A DNA stretch of 64,000 nt from Rummeliibacillus suwonensis (GTDB lineage: Bacteria; Bacillota; Bacilli; Bacillales_A; Planococcaceae). The translations under genes and the position numbers were made by a program. Under the pieces are notes generated by a model. The model had not been told where the DNA came from, did no database searches, and saw only the letters and a program-made list of their open reading frames with translations. Positions 46,465 to 54,584 of the stretch are shown in pieces. Every line of letters starts with the position of its first letter. The stretch's first letter is position 1. The stretch is from NCBI RefSeq assembly GCF_007896435.1, contig NZ_VCBL01000001.1:1455345-1519344 (forward strand), given 5' to 3'.

Positions 46465-46712
46465 TAAAAAATCCTCCATAGAAAAAATTCCATGAAGGAC
46501 GGGAAATCCGCGGTACCACCTTATTTGTAACGACTCGTTACCACTCACATATAACGGTATGTGCCGGATTACCCTACTAAACCGTTCAAGTAATCACTCA
46601 CAGGTCCATTCAACAAGAAAATTGGTTCGACTTTCACCACACGCCGACTCTCTGCGCCAATTTGGTCTCATTTACTACTCCTGCTCAACGTTTTCAATTT
46701 AAAATTTTAGCC
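46465..46712 (-). promoter_or_regulatory. T-box leader (tryptophan specifier) upstream of trpE
   Basis: On the minus strand the antiterminator bulge GGTGGTACCGCGG (46521-46509) is a hallmark of T-boxes. Upstream is a Stem I with GTAGTAAATGAG, CAGAGAGTCGG and GGTGAAAGTCGAACC. In the specifier region GAATGGACC the codon UGG (Trp) is placed correctly. The terminator is CCTTCATGG/CTATGGAGG followed by TTTTTT (46499-46465). Uncharged tRNA-Trp should permit read-through into trpEG. Confidence 0.9.
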
Positions 46713-46721
46713 TTGTACCAT

Positions 46722-46750
46722 ATTATAATCAATGCTATACGAATATTCAA
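46722..46750 (-). promoter_or_regulatory. Sigma-A promoter of the trp T-box
   Basis: On the minus strand -35 TTGAAT (46750-46745), 17-base spacer and -10 TATAAT (46727-46722). Confidence 0.85.
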
Positions 46751-46754
46751 TGTT

Positions 46755-47507
46755 TTATTGATTGACGTGGATCTGGGTAAAGAATTTCAACATATAACGT
46801 AAATAATGGCGGATGGCTGTCATTCGTTCCTCTAAAGAAGCCGCAATGGTTCGATAAAAAGTTACCCCTTCATCTGTTCCACGTAAATTTCGAACAGTCC
46901 TTTTTTCATCTGGCCAAGAACCAACTAAATACCCTTCATCTTCAAGCTCCCATGCGATTTGATAGAGATAGCCATTTGAAGGACACCAGCCGAATAGATC
47001 CTCTAGTTGCTGACCAACCTCGGCCATATAAAAGCTAGAGCGAGTTTGAGCAAGCTTTAAAGCTAAGTATCTGACGGCATCTTTGACAGAAATAAGCTTT
47101 GAAAAATAGCTTCTAAATTCTTCAGGTAGCGGATGCTCTGGTTTAGGTGGTTTTTCACCATTTTTTGTTAACTCATAATAGAAACGATCTAACACTAAGA
47201 CAATTTCATGAAACCGTTCATAATAGAGCTCATTGTAACGGCGAAGACGATTTCTTCCAAGATCAGTGCATGTATATAGAATCCTCTTGTGAATTTGTCT
47301 AGCTTGAAGAGCGCCCTCTGCTTCTAGTTGTTTTGCAACACGAGCTACATATTCGTAACCAACTTTACGACCGGGGAATTCCTCCTGAAAATGTTGATGA
47401 ATTTCTACAGAGTACTTTTCGGAGTCCTGTGTTGCGTAAAGCCAATACAGTGCGATCGTATCTTTGACGCTAAAGCCTACTGTCTGTTGAAAGTTCTTCT
47501 TTTTCAT
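46755..47507 (-). CDS. Regulator-like protein with two PadR-type winged-helix units
   Basis: A 250-aa cytosolic protein. Two halves each look like a PadR-type winged helix: IALYWLYATQDSEKYSVEI, then GYEYVARVAKQLEAEGAL and a TDLGRNRLRRY end (about 18-95); and VRYLALKLAQTRSSFYMAEV, NGYLYQIAWELEDEGYLVG and GTDEGVTFYRTI (about 145-230). A helical spacer joins them. PadR proteins normally dimerise through single domains, so this may be a pseudo-dimer. The trpE promoter begins inside its 3' end region but a regulatory link is not shown. Family assignment is by pattern only. Confidence 0.6.
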   Translation of the reverse strand: MKKKNFQQTVGFSVKDTIALYWLYATQDSEKYSVEIHQHFQEEFPGRKVGYEYVARVAKQLEAEGALQARQIHKRILYTCTDLGRNRLRRYNELYYERFHEIVLVLDRFYYELTKNGEKPPKPEHPLPEEFRSYFSKLISVKDAVRYLALKLAQTRSSFYMAEVGQQLEDLFGWCPSNGYLYQIAWELEDEGYLVGSWPDEKRTVRNLRGTDEGVTFYRTIAASLEERMTAIRHYLRYMLKFFTQIHVNQ

Positions 47508-47696
47508 AAAGATTCCCCACCTTTTAGACTATTTAACAATAGTATATCAAATTACTTTCTAAATAGTGGAAAATCATAAAAAATATAATGATCATCATTA
47601 TTAAACTTTTTCATACCAATCGTTCTATAAATGAATCAATTTCATAAATCATTTTCTTCTTAAAAAATACGAACATTTAAGAATAACTAATTTTGA

Positions 47697-47816
47697 TAGT
47701 TGTGGAACGGAAGACGGCGACTCCTACGGGAAAAGCTTGAGCTGAAAGCCCCGCAGGAACGTAGTGACGAGGAGATTGAAGCCAAGCCCGTGGAAAGCGC
47801 CGTCTGGAGTGGAACA
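47697..47816. repeat. Dispersed repeat B
   Basis: A GC-rich block: GTGGAACGGAAGACGGCGAC at the start, CTACGGGAAAAGC, CCCCGCAGGAACGTAGTGAC in the middle, and GGAAAGCGCCGTCTGGAGTG at the end. GACGGCG and CGCCGTC form the outer dyad. It resembles 12537-12800. Repeats of this layout are widespread in Bacillales genomes as I recall. The rest of this 430-base gap is AT-rich with nothing recognised. Confidence 0.65.
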
Positions 47817-47904
47817 AAAACTTCTGAATATTAATGTTCATGTTGATTTAAAACGTTCGTGTTTTTTATCTGAATTTTGCATTATGAAATTGATTCCAAT
47901 GTAA

Positions 47905-47938
47905 AAAACACCATACGAATTCGCAGGTGTTTCTTATA
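47905..47938 (-). terminator. Terminator of the subtilase gene
   Basis: AAAACACC pairs with GGTGTTT; on the minus strand it continues into TTTTTT. Confidence 0.75.
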
Positions 47939-47941
47939 TTG

Positions 47942-50182
47942 TTATTGTACAACCACTTTCAACGGCTTGCTTTTGATGCCAAGTCGATCTTTTATATAAA
48001 TTGTTAAAGTTGTATGGTGCGTTTGATTTTTAATATATAGTAAAAAATGACCTTTAGAATCTACTTTGCCAGAAGCTAATAAAGTACTGCCACGATAAAC
48101 AAAAACTTTTGAATCGAGTTCTGCTTCTCCACGTAAGTATTTCGTATTCGTAGTAACTTTCTGAACGATTGGTTGTGCCGCTTTTTTCGATTGTTGAATC
48201 GTTATTTGTCTAGCTTTACTTCTATTTCCAACTGAATCTTCAGCAGTAACTGTTAATGTTGTATTGACAGCTTGAAATGGAATGTTTAATTTAAATTTTC
48301 CATCTTGATTCGTTCTGCCTTTTGCAATAATCGATTTTGATCCTTTCTTAACAACTATGAAAGTGTTCGGCTTTGCTTTTCCGGATATTGAATGACTACT
48401 AGTTGTGACTGAATAGACAGCAGGTGTTGGAATCGTTTTTGCTGCTGGTGTATGAATCGTTGCGGATATACCATGCGACTTGTTGCCTGTTTTATCTATC
48501 GCGTTCAACAAAATTTGATAATCGGTATTTGGTTGGAGATGTTTAACCGATAAATAATCTAAATTTGCGGTGTTAATAAGTTTTCCATTTAGATAGACTT
48601 CCGTTACATCAAAATCATCATCTACTGGATTTGTCCAAGCTAATGTTGCGGAATCAATCTTTAAATTTGACAGTTTCAGTGAGCTGATTTCATTTGGAGG
48701 GGTGATATCCTCTTTTGTTTGAAACGTTTGAGTGACTCCCACTGAACTGTCACCATTGTTGTTAATGACTTTCAATAATACGTTATAAGATTTTTGCGCA
48801 TACAGATTTTTCAAAGTATATGATGCTTTGGTTGTATATTTTACTTTTCCATTTATGATCAGTGCAACTTTTTTAAAAGTAGAGTCATTTGGAATCGTAT
48901 ACGTAATCGTTGCACTATGATCTTTTATTTTTGATACTTTTACATTCGCTAGTTCTTTCAGTTTTATAGTTGAAAGCTTCGGCAATTGTGCTAAACCATA
49001 TCCATATTTCGTATCTTTCCCTTTTGCCCCTAAGTCTAAAGCGCTAGCCTTTAACTTTTGAATGAGCTCACTAGAAGAACTATATGGATATTTTTCTTTT
49101 AATAATGCCATCAAACCTGCTACATGTGGTGCCGCATAAGAGGTTCCTGATGCATAGAAAAATTGACCTTTACTATTAATCGTTGGAATATAATCCCCAG
49201 GTGCTGCAAAGTCGATAGCTGTCCCTATATTCGAGAAATCACTACATTTTTTATTCTTACCAACGGAACTGACTGCAATCACATTACTATATCTCGCAGG
49301 ATAGGTTGGAGTAGAGCTACCTTCATTCCCTGCCGAAGCTACAAAAATAATCCCTGCTTTGACAGCCTTATCGATCGCTTTTTTGAGAGAACTGTTGTTT
49401 TCATAAATACTTGATGAAAGATTGATAATATCCATTTTATGTTGAATAGACCAATTAATCGCCTCTATGACTTCGCCTATACTTCCGTCTTTTGTTCCAT
49501 CAGCATATTTTAAGGAATATAGCTGAACTTTTGGTGCAACACCAATGATATCTGAAATTTTAGTGTTGAATGTTTTCCCACCAATTTGTGCTCCTATCAC
49601 AGCTGCTACACTTGTTCCGTGCCCTTCGCCATCATGCCCTCTATCCCAAGGATCGGATTCATCAATTGTTTTGGTTTTAGGGTCATCCTTCACAAAAGAT
49701 ACACGTTTGACAACATTCTTTAAATCGGGGATATTATTGACGCCTGTATCAATGACTGCCACTTTGACTCCATTCCCCATGTACCCTTTTTTCCAAAAGG
49801 TCGGCGCCTTCACCATATTCATATTCCAATACGAAGTGAGAGATGGCAATGAGTTTGTCCCAGTAGATGGGGTGGCTTCCAATGTCATCTTTTTTGTACT
49901 TTTATCGATAAATTCTATATTTTTATTTTCTTTCAGTTCGGCAAGTTGTTTTTGGCTGATCTCTGCTCTTACCATTCCAACGCTAGATAATACTTTTTCT
50001 ACTTTTGTGACATGTTGAAAGATAAACTCTTTCCCATCATTATTTTTATAAGAAATCAACATGTCATTTGTAGGCTGTTTTACATCAACATTTGTTGGAT
50101 AAAGTATCAAGCAAAAGCTTGTTAAACATAGAATAGAAAGCCATCTTTTTTTGGATAGTTTATGTAATTTCCGATTGGTCAC
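47942..50182 (-). CDS. Secreted subtilisin-family (S8) serine protease with Fn3 and Ig-like domains
   Basis: A 746-aa exported protease. GTG 50182 is preferred since GGAG lies nine bases upstream; an in-frame ATG at 50197 lacks an RBS. After a signal helix and an I9-like propeptide comes the catalytic domain: D145 (VAVIDTGVN), H188 (GEGHGTSVAAVIG), oxyanion N286 (ASAGNEG) and S348 (SGTSYAAPHVAG). Two fibronectin III-like domains follow (about 420-600), then two Ig-like repeats (about 610-746; ISGKAKPNTFIVVKKG, LRGEAELDSKVFVYRG) similar to those of the B12-operon surface protein at 54585. No sortase signal is present. Confidence 0.88.
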   Translation of the reverse strand: MTNRKLHKLSKKRWLSILCLTSFCLILYPTNVDVKQPTNDMLISYKNNDGKEFIFQHVTKVEKVLSSVGMVRAEISQKQLAELKENKNIEFIDKSTKKMTLEATPSTGTNSLPSLTSYWNMNMVKAPTFWKKGYMGNGVKVAVIDTGVNNIPDLKNVVKRVSFVKDDPKTKTIDESDPWDRGHDGEGHGTSVAAVIGAQIGGKTFNTKISDIIGVAPKVQLYSLKYADGTKDGSIGEVIEAINWSIQHKMDIINLSSSIYENNSSLKKAIDKAVKAGIIFVASAGNEGSSTPTYPARYSNVIAVSSVGKNKKCSDFSNIGTAIDFAAPGDYIPTINSKGQFFYASGTSYAAPHVAGLMALLKEKYPYSSSSELIQKLKASALDLGAKGKDTKYGYGLAQLPKLSTIKLKELANVKVSKIKDHSATITYTIPNDSTFKKVALIINGKVKYTTKASYTLKNLYAQKSYNVLLKVINNNGDSSVGVTQTFQTKEDITPPNEISSLKLSNLKIDSATLAWTNPVDDDFDVTEVYLNGKLINTANLDYLSVKHLQPNTDYQILLNAIDKTGNKSHGISATIHTPAAKTIPTPAVYSVTTSSHSISGKAKPNTFIVVKKGSKSIIAKGRTNQDGKFKLNIPFQAVNTTLTVTAEDSVGNRSKARQITIQQSKKAAQPIVQKVTTNTKYLRGEAELDSKVFVYRGSTLLASGKVDSKGHFLLYIKNQTHHTTLTIYIKDRLGIKSKPLKVVVQ

Positions 50183-50332
50183 AATTTCGTACTCCATTCC
50201 TACGATAATAGCAAAAACTTTTGATTTTTAAAGCTATTTAAACAGCTTTTCTATTCTATTATGCCTTAAAATATAGGAAAAGGCTGCTTATTTATGCCTT
50301 CACATAAAAAACAGCCTTTTTTTACTATGAAT

Positions 50333-51058
50333 CTATTCCTCTAGTAAACCATATTTAATTTTTATCCGCTTTAACTTTTCACCAATTGGCTTTGCTAGAA
50401 GGAGTAAGAAGATAATATTAGAGATAGCATAGGTAGCGGTATAAGGAATCGCTGTACCCGCAGCGGCGAAGTAACGGCTCCACGTAAATCTACCGTCATA
50501 TGAAATAACGGTCCAAATATCCATGATAAAAGAATAGAGTATGCCGCTTAGTAGGCCAAAAATGATTAGCCATATTTTGTACTTCATCCAGTCTGTTTTT
50601 CCTAAAACACCAGCAATATAACCTAATATTCCCCATGCAAACATTTGAAATGGTGTCCATGGTCCTTGACCACAAAAAATATTCGATGTAATCGCTGTAG
50701 CGGCTCCTGTTAAAAATCCTGCCGCAGGTCCAAATGAAAATCCCGTTATCGCAACAATTGCAGTTACAGGTTTAAAGGCAGGAGCCCATACAAATGCTGC
50801 ACGGCCAGCCACCGCAATGGCAGACATTACAGCAATGATTAAAATTTCTCTTGGCTTTGGCTTTTTATGCTCAAAAGACAGAAAAAAAGGGATGCAAGCA
50901 AGGATGACCATAATAAGTGAAAGAATATTATAACGGCGATCTTGCCACAAAGTGACACCTAATAATAAACAAAGTGGCGTCAAGATGAGCACGATTATGG
51001 ATGTAATGATAAATTTTTTCTTCAAGAATGGATCATTCGATTTTGTTGTTGGTTGCAT
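50333..51058 (-). CDS. ECF transporter S component (probably cobalamin-specific, CbrT-like)
   Basis: A 241-aa integral membrane protein with two N-terminal helices followed by a six-helix S-component core (PREILIIAVMSAIAVAGRAAF, AFKPVTAIVAITGFSFGPAAG, FLTGAATAITSNIFCGQGPW, TPFQMFAWGILGYIAGVLG). S components bind the vitamin and topple to release it. Its start overlaps the ATPase stop by 37 bases. The operon starts at a cobalamin riboswitch, so B12 or a precursor is the expected ligand; by memory the layout matches the predicted CbrT group. Confidence 0.8.
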   Translation of the reverse strand: MQPTTKSNDPFLKKKFIITSIIVLILTPLCLLLGVTLWQDRRYNILSLIMVILACIPFFLSFEHKKPKPREILIIAVMSAIAVAGRAAFVWAPAFKPVTAIVAITGFSFGPAAGFLTGAATAITSNIFCGQGPWTPFQMFAWGILGYIAGVLGKTDWMKYKIWLIIFGLLSGILYSFIMDIWTVISYDGRFTWSRYFAAAGTAIPYTATYAISNIIFLLLLAKPIGEKLKRIKIKYGLLEE

Positions 51059-52710
51059 TGTTCAATCACATCCTCACATGTAATAGCATTTGAAAATAAA
51101 TGGCGAGACATTCGATGAGCAGCAGTTGTGTAAAAATGATTACCACTGTAAAAAGTTCGTGTCTCATCAGAAGAAACAATTAATCCGTCGAAAAAAAGTG
51201 CGCAACGATCTGAATGGGATGCAGAAAATTCAATATCATGCGTGACCATAACAATCGCTACCCCTTCTTCTTTTAGTTGCTCTAAAAGAGTTGCTAAAAC
51301 GGTTTTAGAAGCTGCATCCATTCCCTTTGTCGGTTCATCAAGTAGAAGAATTCGAGGTTTTAATAATAAAACCTTTGCTAGGGCTACCTTTTGCTGTTCT
51401 CCCCCGCTTAAATCATATGGATGTCTTTCAAGCAGTGATTCTAAATTAAGTTTACGAACGATTGTTTGAATCTGAAGATTTTCTTCTTCTTTTGTTAGAT
51501 TTTGTGTTTCGACAGTTGATTGTAATTCCGATATGACAGATTTTGTGACAAAAAGCGTTTGAGGATTTTGAGGAAGCACTGCCAAACATTGATGATATAA
51601 CTCATGATTTGAAATTTTTCTTAGCGGTTTTCCATCAATCATTATCTTCCCTCGATAGGCCTTCAGAATACCAGACATTACACCTAAAGCCGTTGTTTTT
51701 CCTGTACCATTGCCACCAAGAATACTAATGACTTCTCCCTGATTCACGTCGATTGAAAAACCTCTTAAAACATCTAAACCATCTTTTTCATAACGGAACC
51801 AAGCGTTTTTAACACTTAAAACCGTTTTCTTTTCAAAAGATCTATCATATATTTTTTTCGATTGCCATTCCTGTGCCTTAAAGTTGTTGGTTAACCATTG
51901 CCGACCATCTCGAATGGTTAATGGTGCATTTGTTTGGCTTTTTAATGCATGGTGAATTCGAAGTGGAGTTGGTAAGCCCCCTAACATGGGATGATGCTGA
52001 TCTACGTGTTGTAAAGCCTTTGCCACTTCTTTAGGCGTACCATTGCAAATAATAGCTCCTTTATCCATGATAACTACTCTGTCCGCTATGGGATACACTT
52101 CTTCTAAACGATGTTCTACTAAAAGAATCGTCAAGCCAAGTTCCTTGTTTAGCTTATGTAAAGTTGCGATAAATTCACTTGCAGCAATCGGATCCAATTG
52201 AGAGGTCGGCTCATCTAAAATAAGCAATTTGGGTTGCATCGCCATTATCGCAGCAAGATTCAAAATTTGTTTTTGACCGCCTGATAATTCCATCGTGTTT
52301 TTTCGAAACCATGTTTGGATGCCAAAAAAATTGGCCATTTCAGCCACTCTCCGACGAATGGTCATTGTGTTAAATCCTAAGTTTTCTAAACCAAAAGCGA
52401 GCTCATGCCAAACTTTATCAGTCACAATTTGATTTTCAGGACTTTGCATAACAAAACCTATTTCTGAAGCAGCAATTTTATCTGAAAGTTCGTTTAGAAG
52501 TGTTCCATTATAAAGAACACTACCAGTAGCATCACCATGTGGAGTAATTTCTCGCTTTAAATGTTTTACCAGAGTACTCTTCCCACAACCAGATACTCCA
52601 CATAACACAACAAATTCCCCTTCTTCTATTGATAGATCGATATGGTGTAAAACAGGCTGTTCCATCTGTGGATAGCTAAAAGTTAGTTGTTGGATATCAA
52701 TGAACGCCAT
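51022..52710 (-). CDS. ECF transporter energising ATPase, fused double ATP-binding protein
   Basis: A 562-aa protein with two complete ABC ATPase units in place of separate EcfA1/EcfA2. ATG 52710 follows GGGAGG. Unit 1: GVSGCGKST, ELSGGQKQILNLAAIM, LLILDEPTSQLDP. Unit 2: GGNGTGKTT, DLSGGEQQKVALAKVL, ILLLDEPTKGMDA. Both have switch histidines (LLVEHRLEEV, VMVTHDIEF), so both sites may hydrolyse ATP. It overlaps the genes for EcfT and the S component, so all three subunits are translationally linked. Confidence 0.9.
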   Translation of the reverse strand: MAFIDIQQLTFSYPQMEQPVLHHIDLSIEEGEFVVLCGVSGCGKSTLVKHLKREITPHGDATGSVLYNGTLLNELSDKIAASEIGFVMQSPENQIVTDKVWHELAFGLENLGFNTMTIRRRVAEMANFFGIQTWFRKNTMELSGGQKQILNLAAIMAMQPKLLILDEPTSQLDPIAASEFIATLHKLNKELGLTILLVEHRLEEVYPIADRVVIMDKGAIICNGTPKEVAKALQHVDQHHPMLGGLPTPLRIHHALKSQTNAPLTIRDGRQWLTNNFKAQEWQSKKIYDRSFEKKTVLSVKNAWFRYEKDGLDVLRGFSIDVNQGEVISILGGNGTGKTTALGVMSGILKAYRGKIMIDGKPLRKISNHELYHQCLAVLPQNPQTLFVTKSVISELQSTVETQNLTKEEENLQIQTIVRKLNLESLLERHPYDLSGGEQQKVALAKVLLLKPRILLLDEPTKGMDAASKTVLATLLEQLKEEGVAIVMVTHDIEFSASHSDRCALFFDGLIVSSDETRTFYSGNHFYTTAAHRMSRHLFSNAITCEDVIEQCNQQQNRMIHS

Positions 52711-53564
52711 TTGAATGCCTCCCAAAGCTCAATAATAATTGGTAATGCCAATAGTAAAGTATAAGTTGTATATAATAGTAAAGATATGGGCTGCAACACT
52801 AACTCACTAAATGTTGGGTAAAAATAATAATCCGTATATCCTAAAAAGCTTCCAATAACATTGATTGTCATCAGAATGAACATTATTGTCAGTGTTAGGG
52901 CATCTCTTTTTTCAAAAGAAAATAATGAAAATGTAGAGCGTTTCGGTAAACCATATCCTCTAGCCTTCATGGAGTCAGCTGTTTCAATGGCGTTTTCTAG
53001 TGCCCAAGTAATTAGAATAGATAGAATGTGAATGCCACATTTGATACGATGCAATAAATTCCCAGAAGTCACATCCATACCGACTGCCCTTTGCGCTTGA
53101 GTGATGGCGCCAATTTGTTGTTGGAATCGAGGGACTAGCCGAAGCGTTAACGAAATGATTAAGGCAAAGGCTGGCGAAATTTTACCAAATAAATAAAGAA
53201 ATTTATCCGAAGTCATTAGCTTATTATAACAGCCAAACCAAAAGATAACGGTACAAATCATAACTGACATGGCAAATCCATAGACAATGGCCTCAATCGT
53301 AATAGGATTATCATCGATATATAAAATGATTTTTTCACCATCATGACTAATTAAAGGATTGATCAAAGCTGCAATGACAAACAAAGGAACCATCCATTTT
53401 AAAGAATGGAGAAATGATTTTTGATTGATTTGCAAACTTAAAAGGATGGACATTGCGAGTGAAATGATTAAATAAATTGGATGCATATAAAACATCGTTA
53501 ATCCTATCACAAAAACAAAATATAAAAAAATCACAATTGGATGATAGTTAGCAAAAGCTTTCAA
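52683..53564 (-). CDS. ECF transporter transmembrane component (EcfT)
   Basis: A 293-aa membrane protein coupling the ATPases to the S component. TTG 53564 is preferred, since GGAGG lies eight bases upstream; a GTG at 53582 is also possible. Five or so TM helices, and the two Ala-Arg-Gly-type coupling motifs are seen as AQRAVGMD (about 140) and SMKARGYG (about 206), the latter being the diagnostic A-R-G. It lies downstream of the DUF4430 lipoprotein gene and shares the riboswitch operon. Confidence 0.88.
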   Translation of the reverse strand: MKAFANYHPIVIFLYFVFVIGLTMFYMHPIYLIISLAMSILLSLQINQKSFLHSLKWMVPLFVIAALINPLISHDGEKIILYIDDNPITIEAIVYGFAMSVMICTVIFWFGCYNKLMTSDKFLYLFGKISPAFALIISLTLRLVPRFQQQIGAITQAQRAVGMDVTSGNLLHRIKCGIHILSILITWALENAIETADSMKARGYGLPKRSTFSLFSFEKRDALTLTIMFILMTINVIGSFLGYTDYYFYPTFSELVLQPISLLLYTTYTLLLALPIIIELWEAFKWRSLISNN

Positions 53565-53585
53565 TAATTTTTCCTCCTTCACCCA

Positions 53586-54500
53586 TTACAAACCTATATC
53601 TCTGCCATTATCAACCGTATATTGCCAAACGATATGGTCGCCATCTTTAACCTCATAACTTCCACATCCAACACCTGGATTTTTTCCATTGACACTATAC
53701 ATCCAGCCAGACAATTTTCCGGCGTCCTTTTCGTATAAATGATTGATGCCTTCTACATAGATACTTCCATATTTTTTAGCAGCACCTTCATATTCAAAAT
53801 GAATGTGATGCTGTTGTAAGGCACGCAAAGTAATGTCCCAAGCTGAATCGTCCTCATGTTGAATTTCATAGGTGGATGTAGAAAGTATCACACCATTTTT
53901 CGGTACATATTTTTCACTTTGTAGGGCTGGCTCTAATCTTTCATAGTTATCTTTTTTCAAAAGTGTGTCAACACGAATGGATATGGTGACATATTTTTTC
54001 TTTTCAGCAACAGTTGCTTGCTTTGCTGGATTTTTTTCTTTATGTGTTGTCGTTGATTTCTTTTTCGTTACAGTATTTTTATCTTGTTTTTCTTGTTTAA
54101 CTACCTTACCCTTTGTTGGTTTTGTTTGTTGCTCTTTGCCTGCAGATTCTTTTGTAGGAGATGATATCGTTTTTTCTTGATTTGAACCATTGTTTTCAAC
54201 TGTTGATTTTTCTGTTTGTAATGCTGTATCTTGCTGTTTTGAATTTGTCGTTTCCTTCTTAAAATCACTTGTTGTTTCTTTTTTCTGTTCAGTTGAGCTA
54301 GCTGATTTTTGTTGCTGCTTTTGTGTTTTCTCCTGTGGGTTTTTGTTTTTTTCCGAGCCTTCTATAACCTTCACTTTTCCTTGGTCAAGGGTTGTTCCTT
54401 GTTGTTCTTGATCATGTTGTTCAACAGTTTGAACCTTACAACCTGAAAGACATAGTACTGCGATGATAAAAGACAGTACAATAAATTGTATCTTTTTCAA
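53586..54500 (-). CDS. DUF4430 lipoprotein (transcobalamin beta-domain-like)
   Basis: A 304-aa lipoprotein starting at TTG 54500 behind TTAGGAGG. Signal peptide with lipobox LSGC, a 140-residue K/Q/T-rich linker (about 25-165) that could span the wall, and a C-terminal DUF4430 domain (about 168-304) with YVEGINHLYEKDAGKLSGW, MYSVNGKNPGVGCGSYEV and GDHIVWQYTVD. DUF4430 resembles the C-terminal beta domain of intrinsic factor and transcobalamin, which closes over B12. The cobalamin riboswitch and ECF genes around it support a B12-capture role, which remains inference. Confidence 0.82.
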   Translation of the reverse strand: MKKIQFIVLSFIIAVLCLSGCKVQTVEQHDQEQQGTTLDQGKVKVIEGSEKNKNPQEKTQKQQQKSASSTEQKKETTSDFKKETTNSKQQDTALQTEKSTVENNGSNQEKTISSPTKESAGKEQQTKPTKGKVVKQEKQDKNTVTKKKSTTTHKEKNPAKQATVAEKKKYVTISIRVDTLLKKDNYERLEPALQSEKYVPKNGVILSTSTYEIQHEDDSAWDITLRALQQHHIHFEYEGAAKKYGSIYVEGINHLYEKDAGKLSGWMYSVNGKNPGVGCGSYEVKDGDHIVWQYTVDNGRDIGL

Positions 54501-54524
54501 AAAAATACACCTCCTAAACTAGAT

Positions 54525-54562
54525 GGGAATAGGGTGTTAGAAGTAAATTCTAACACCCTATG
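54525..54562 (-). other. Intercistronic hairpin in the B12 operon
   Basis: ATAGGGTGTTAGAA pairs perfectly with TTCTAACACCCTAT between the two extracellular-protein genes. On the minus strand it is followed by TCCCATC rather than a T-run, so it is more likely an mRNA stabiliser or processing site than a full terminator. Confidence 0.65.
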
Positions 54563-54584
54563 ATTCTATTTACTTTCTATTGTT

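Noticed and set aside
49545-50018. 157-codon plus-strand ORF
   Set aside because: Antisense to the catalytic domain of the subtilase, without an RBS.
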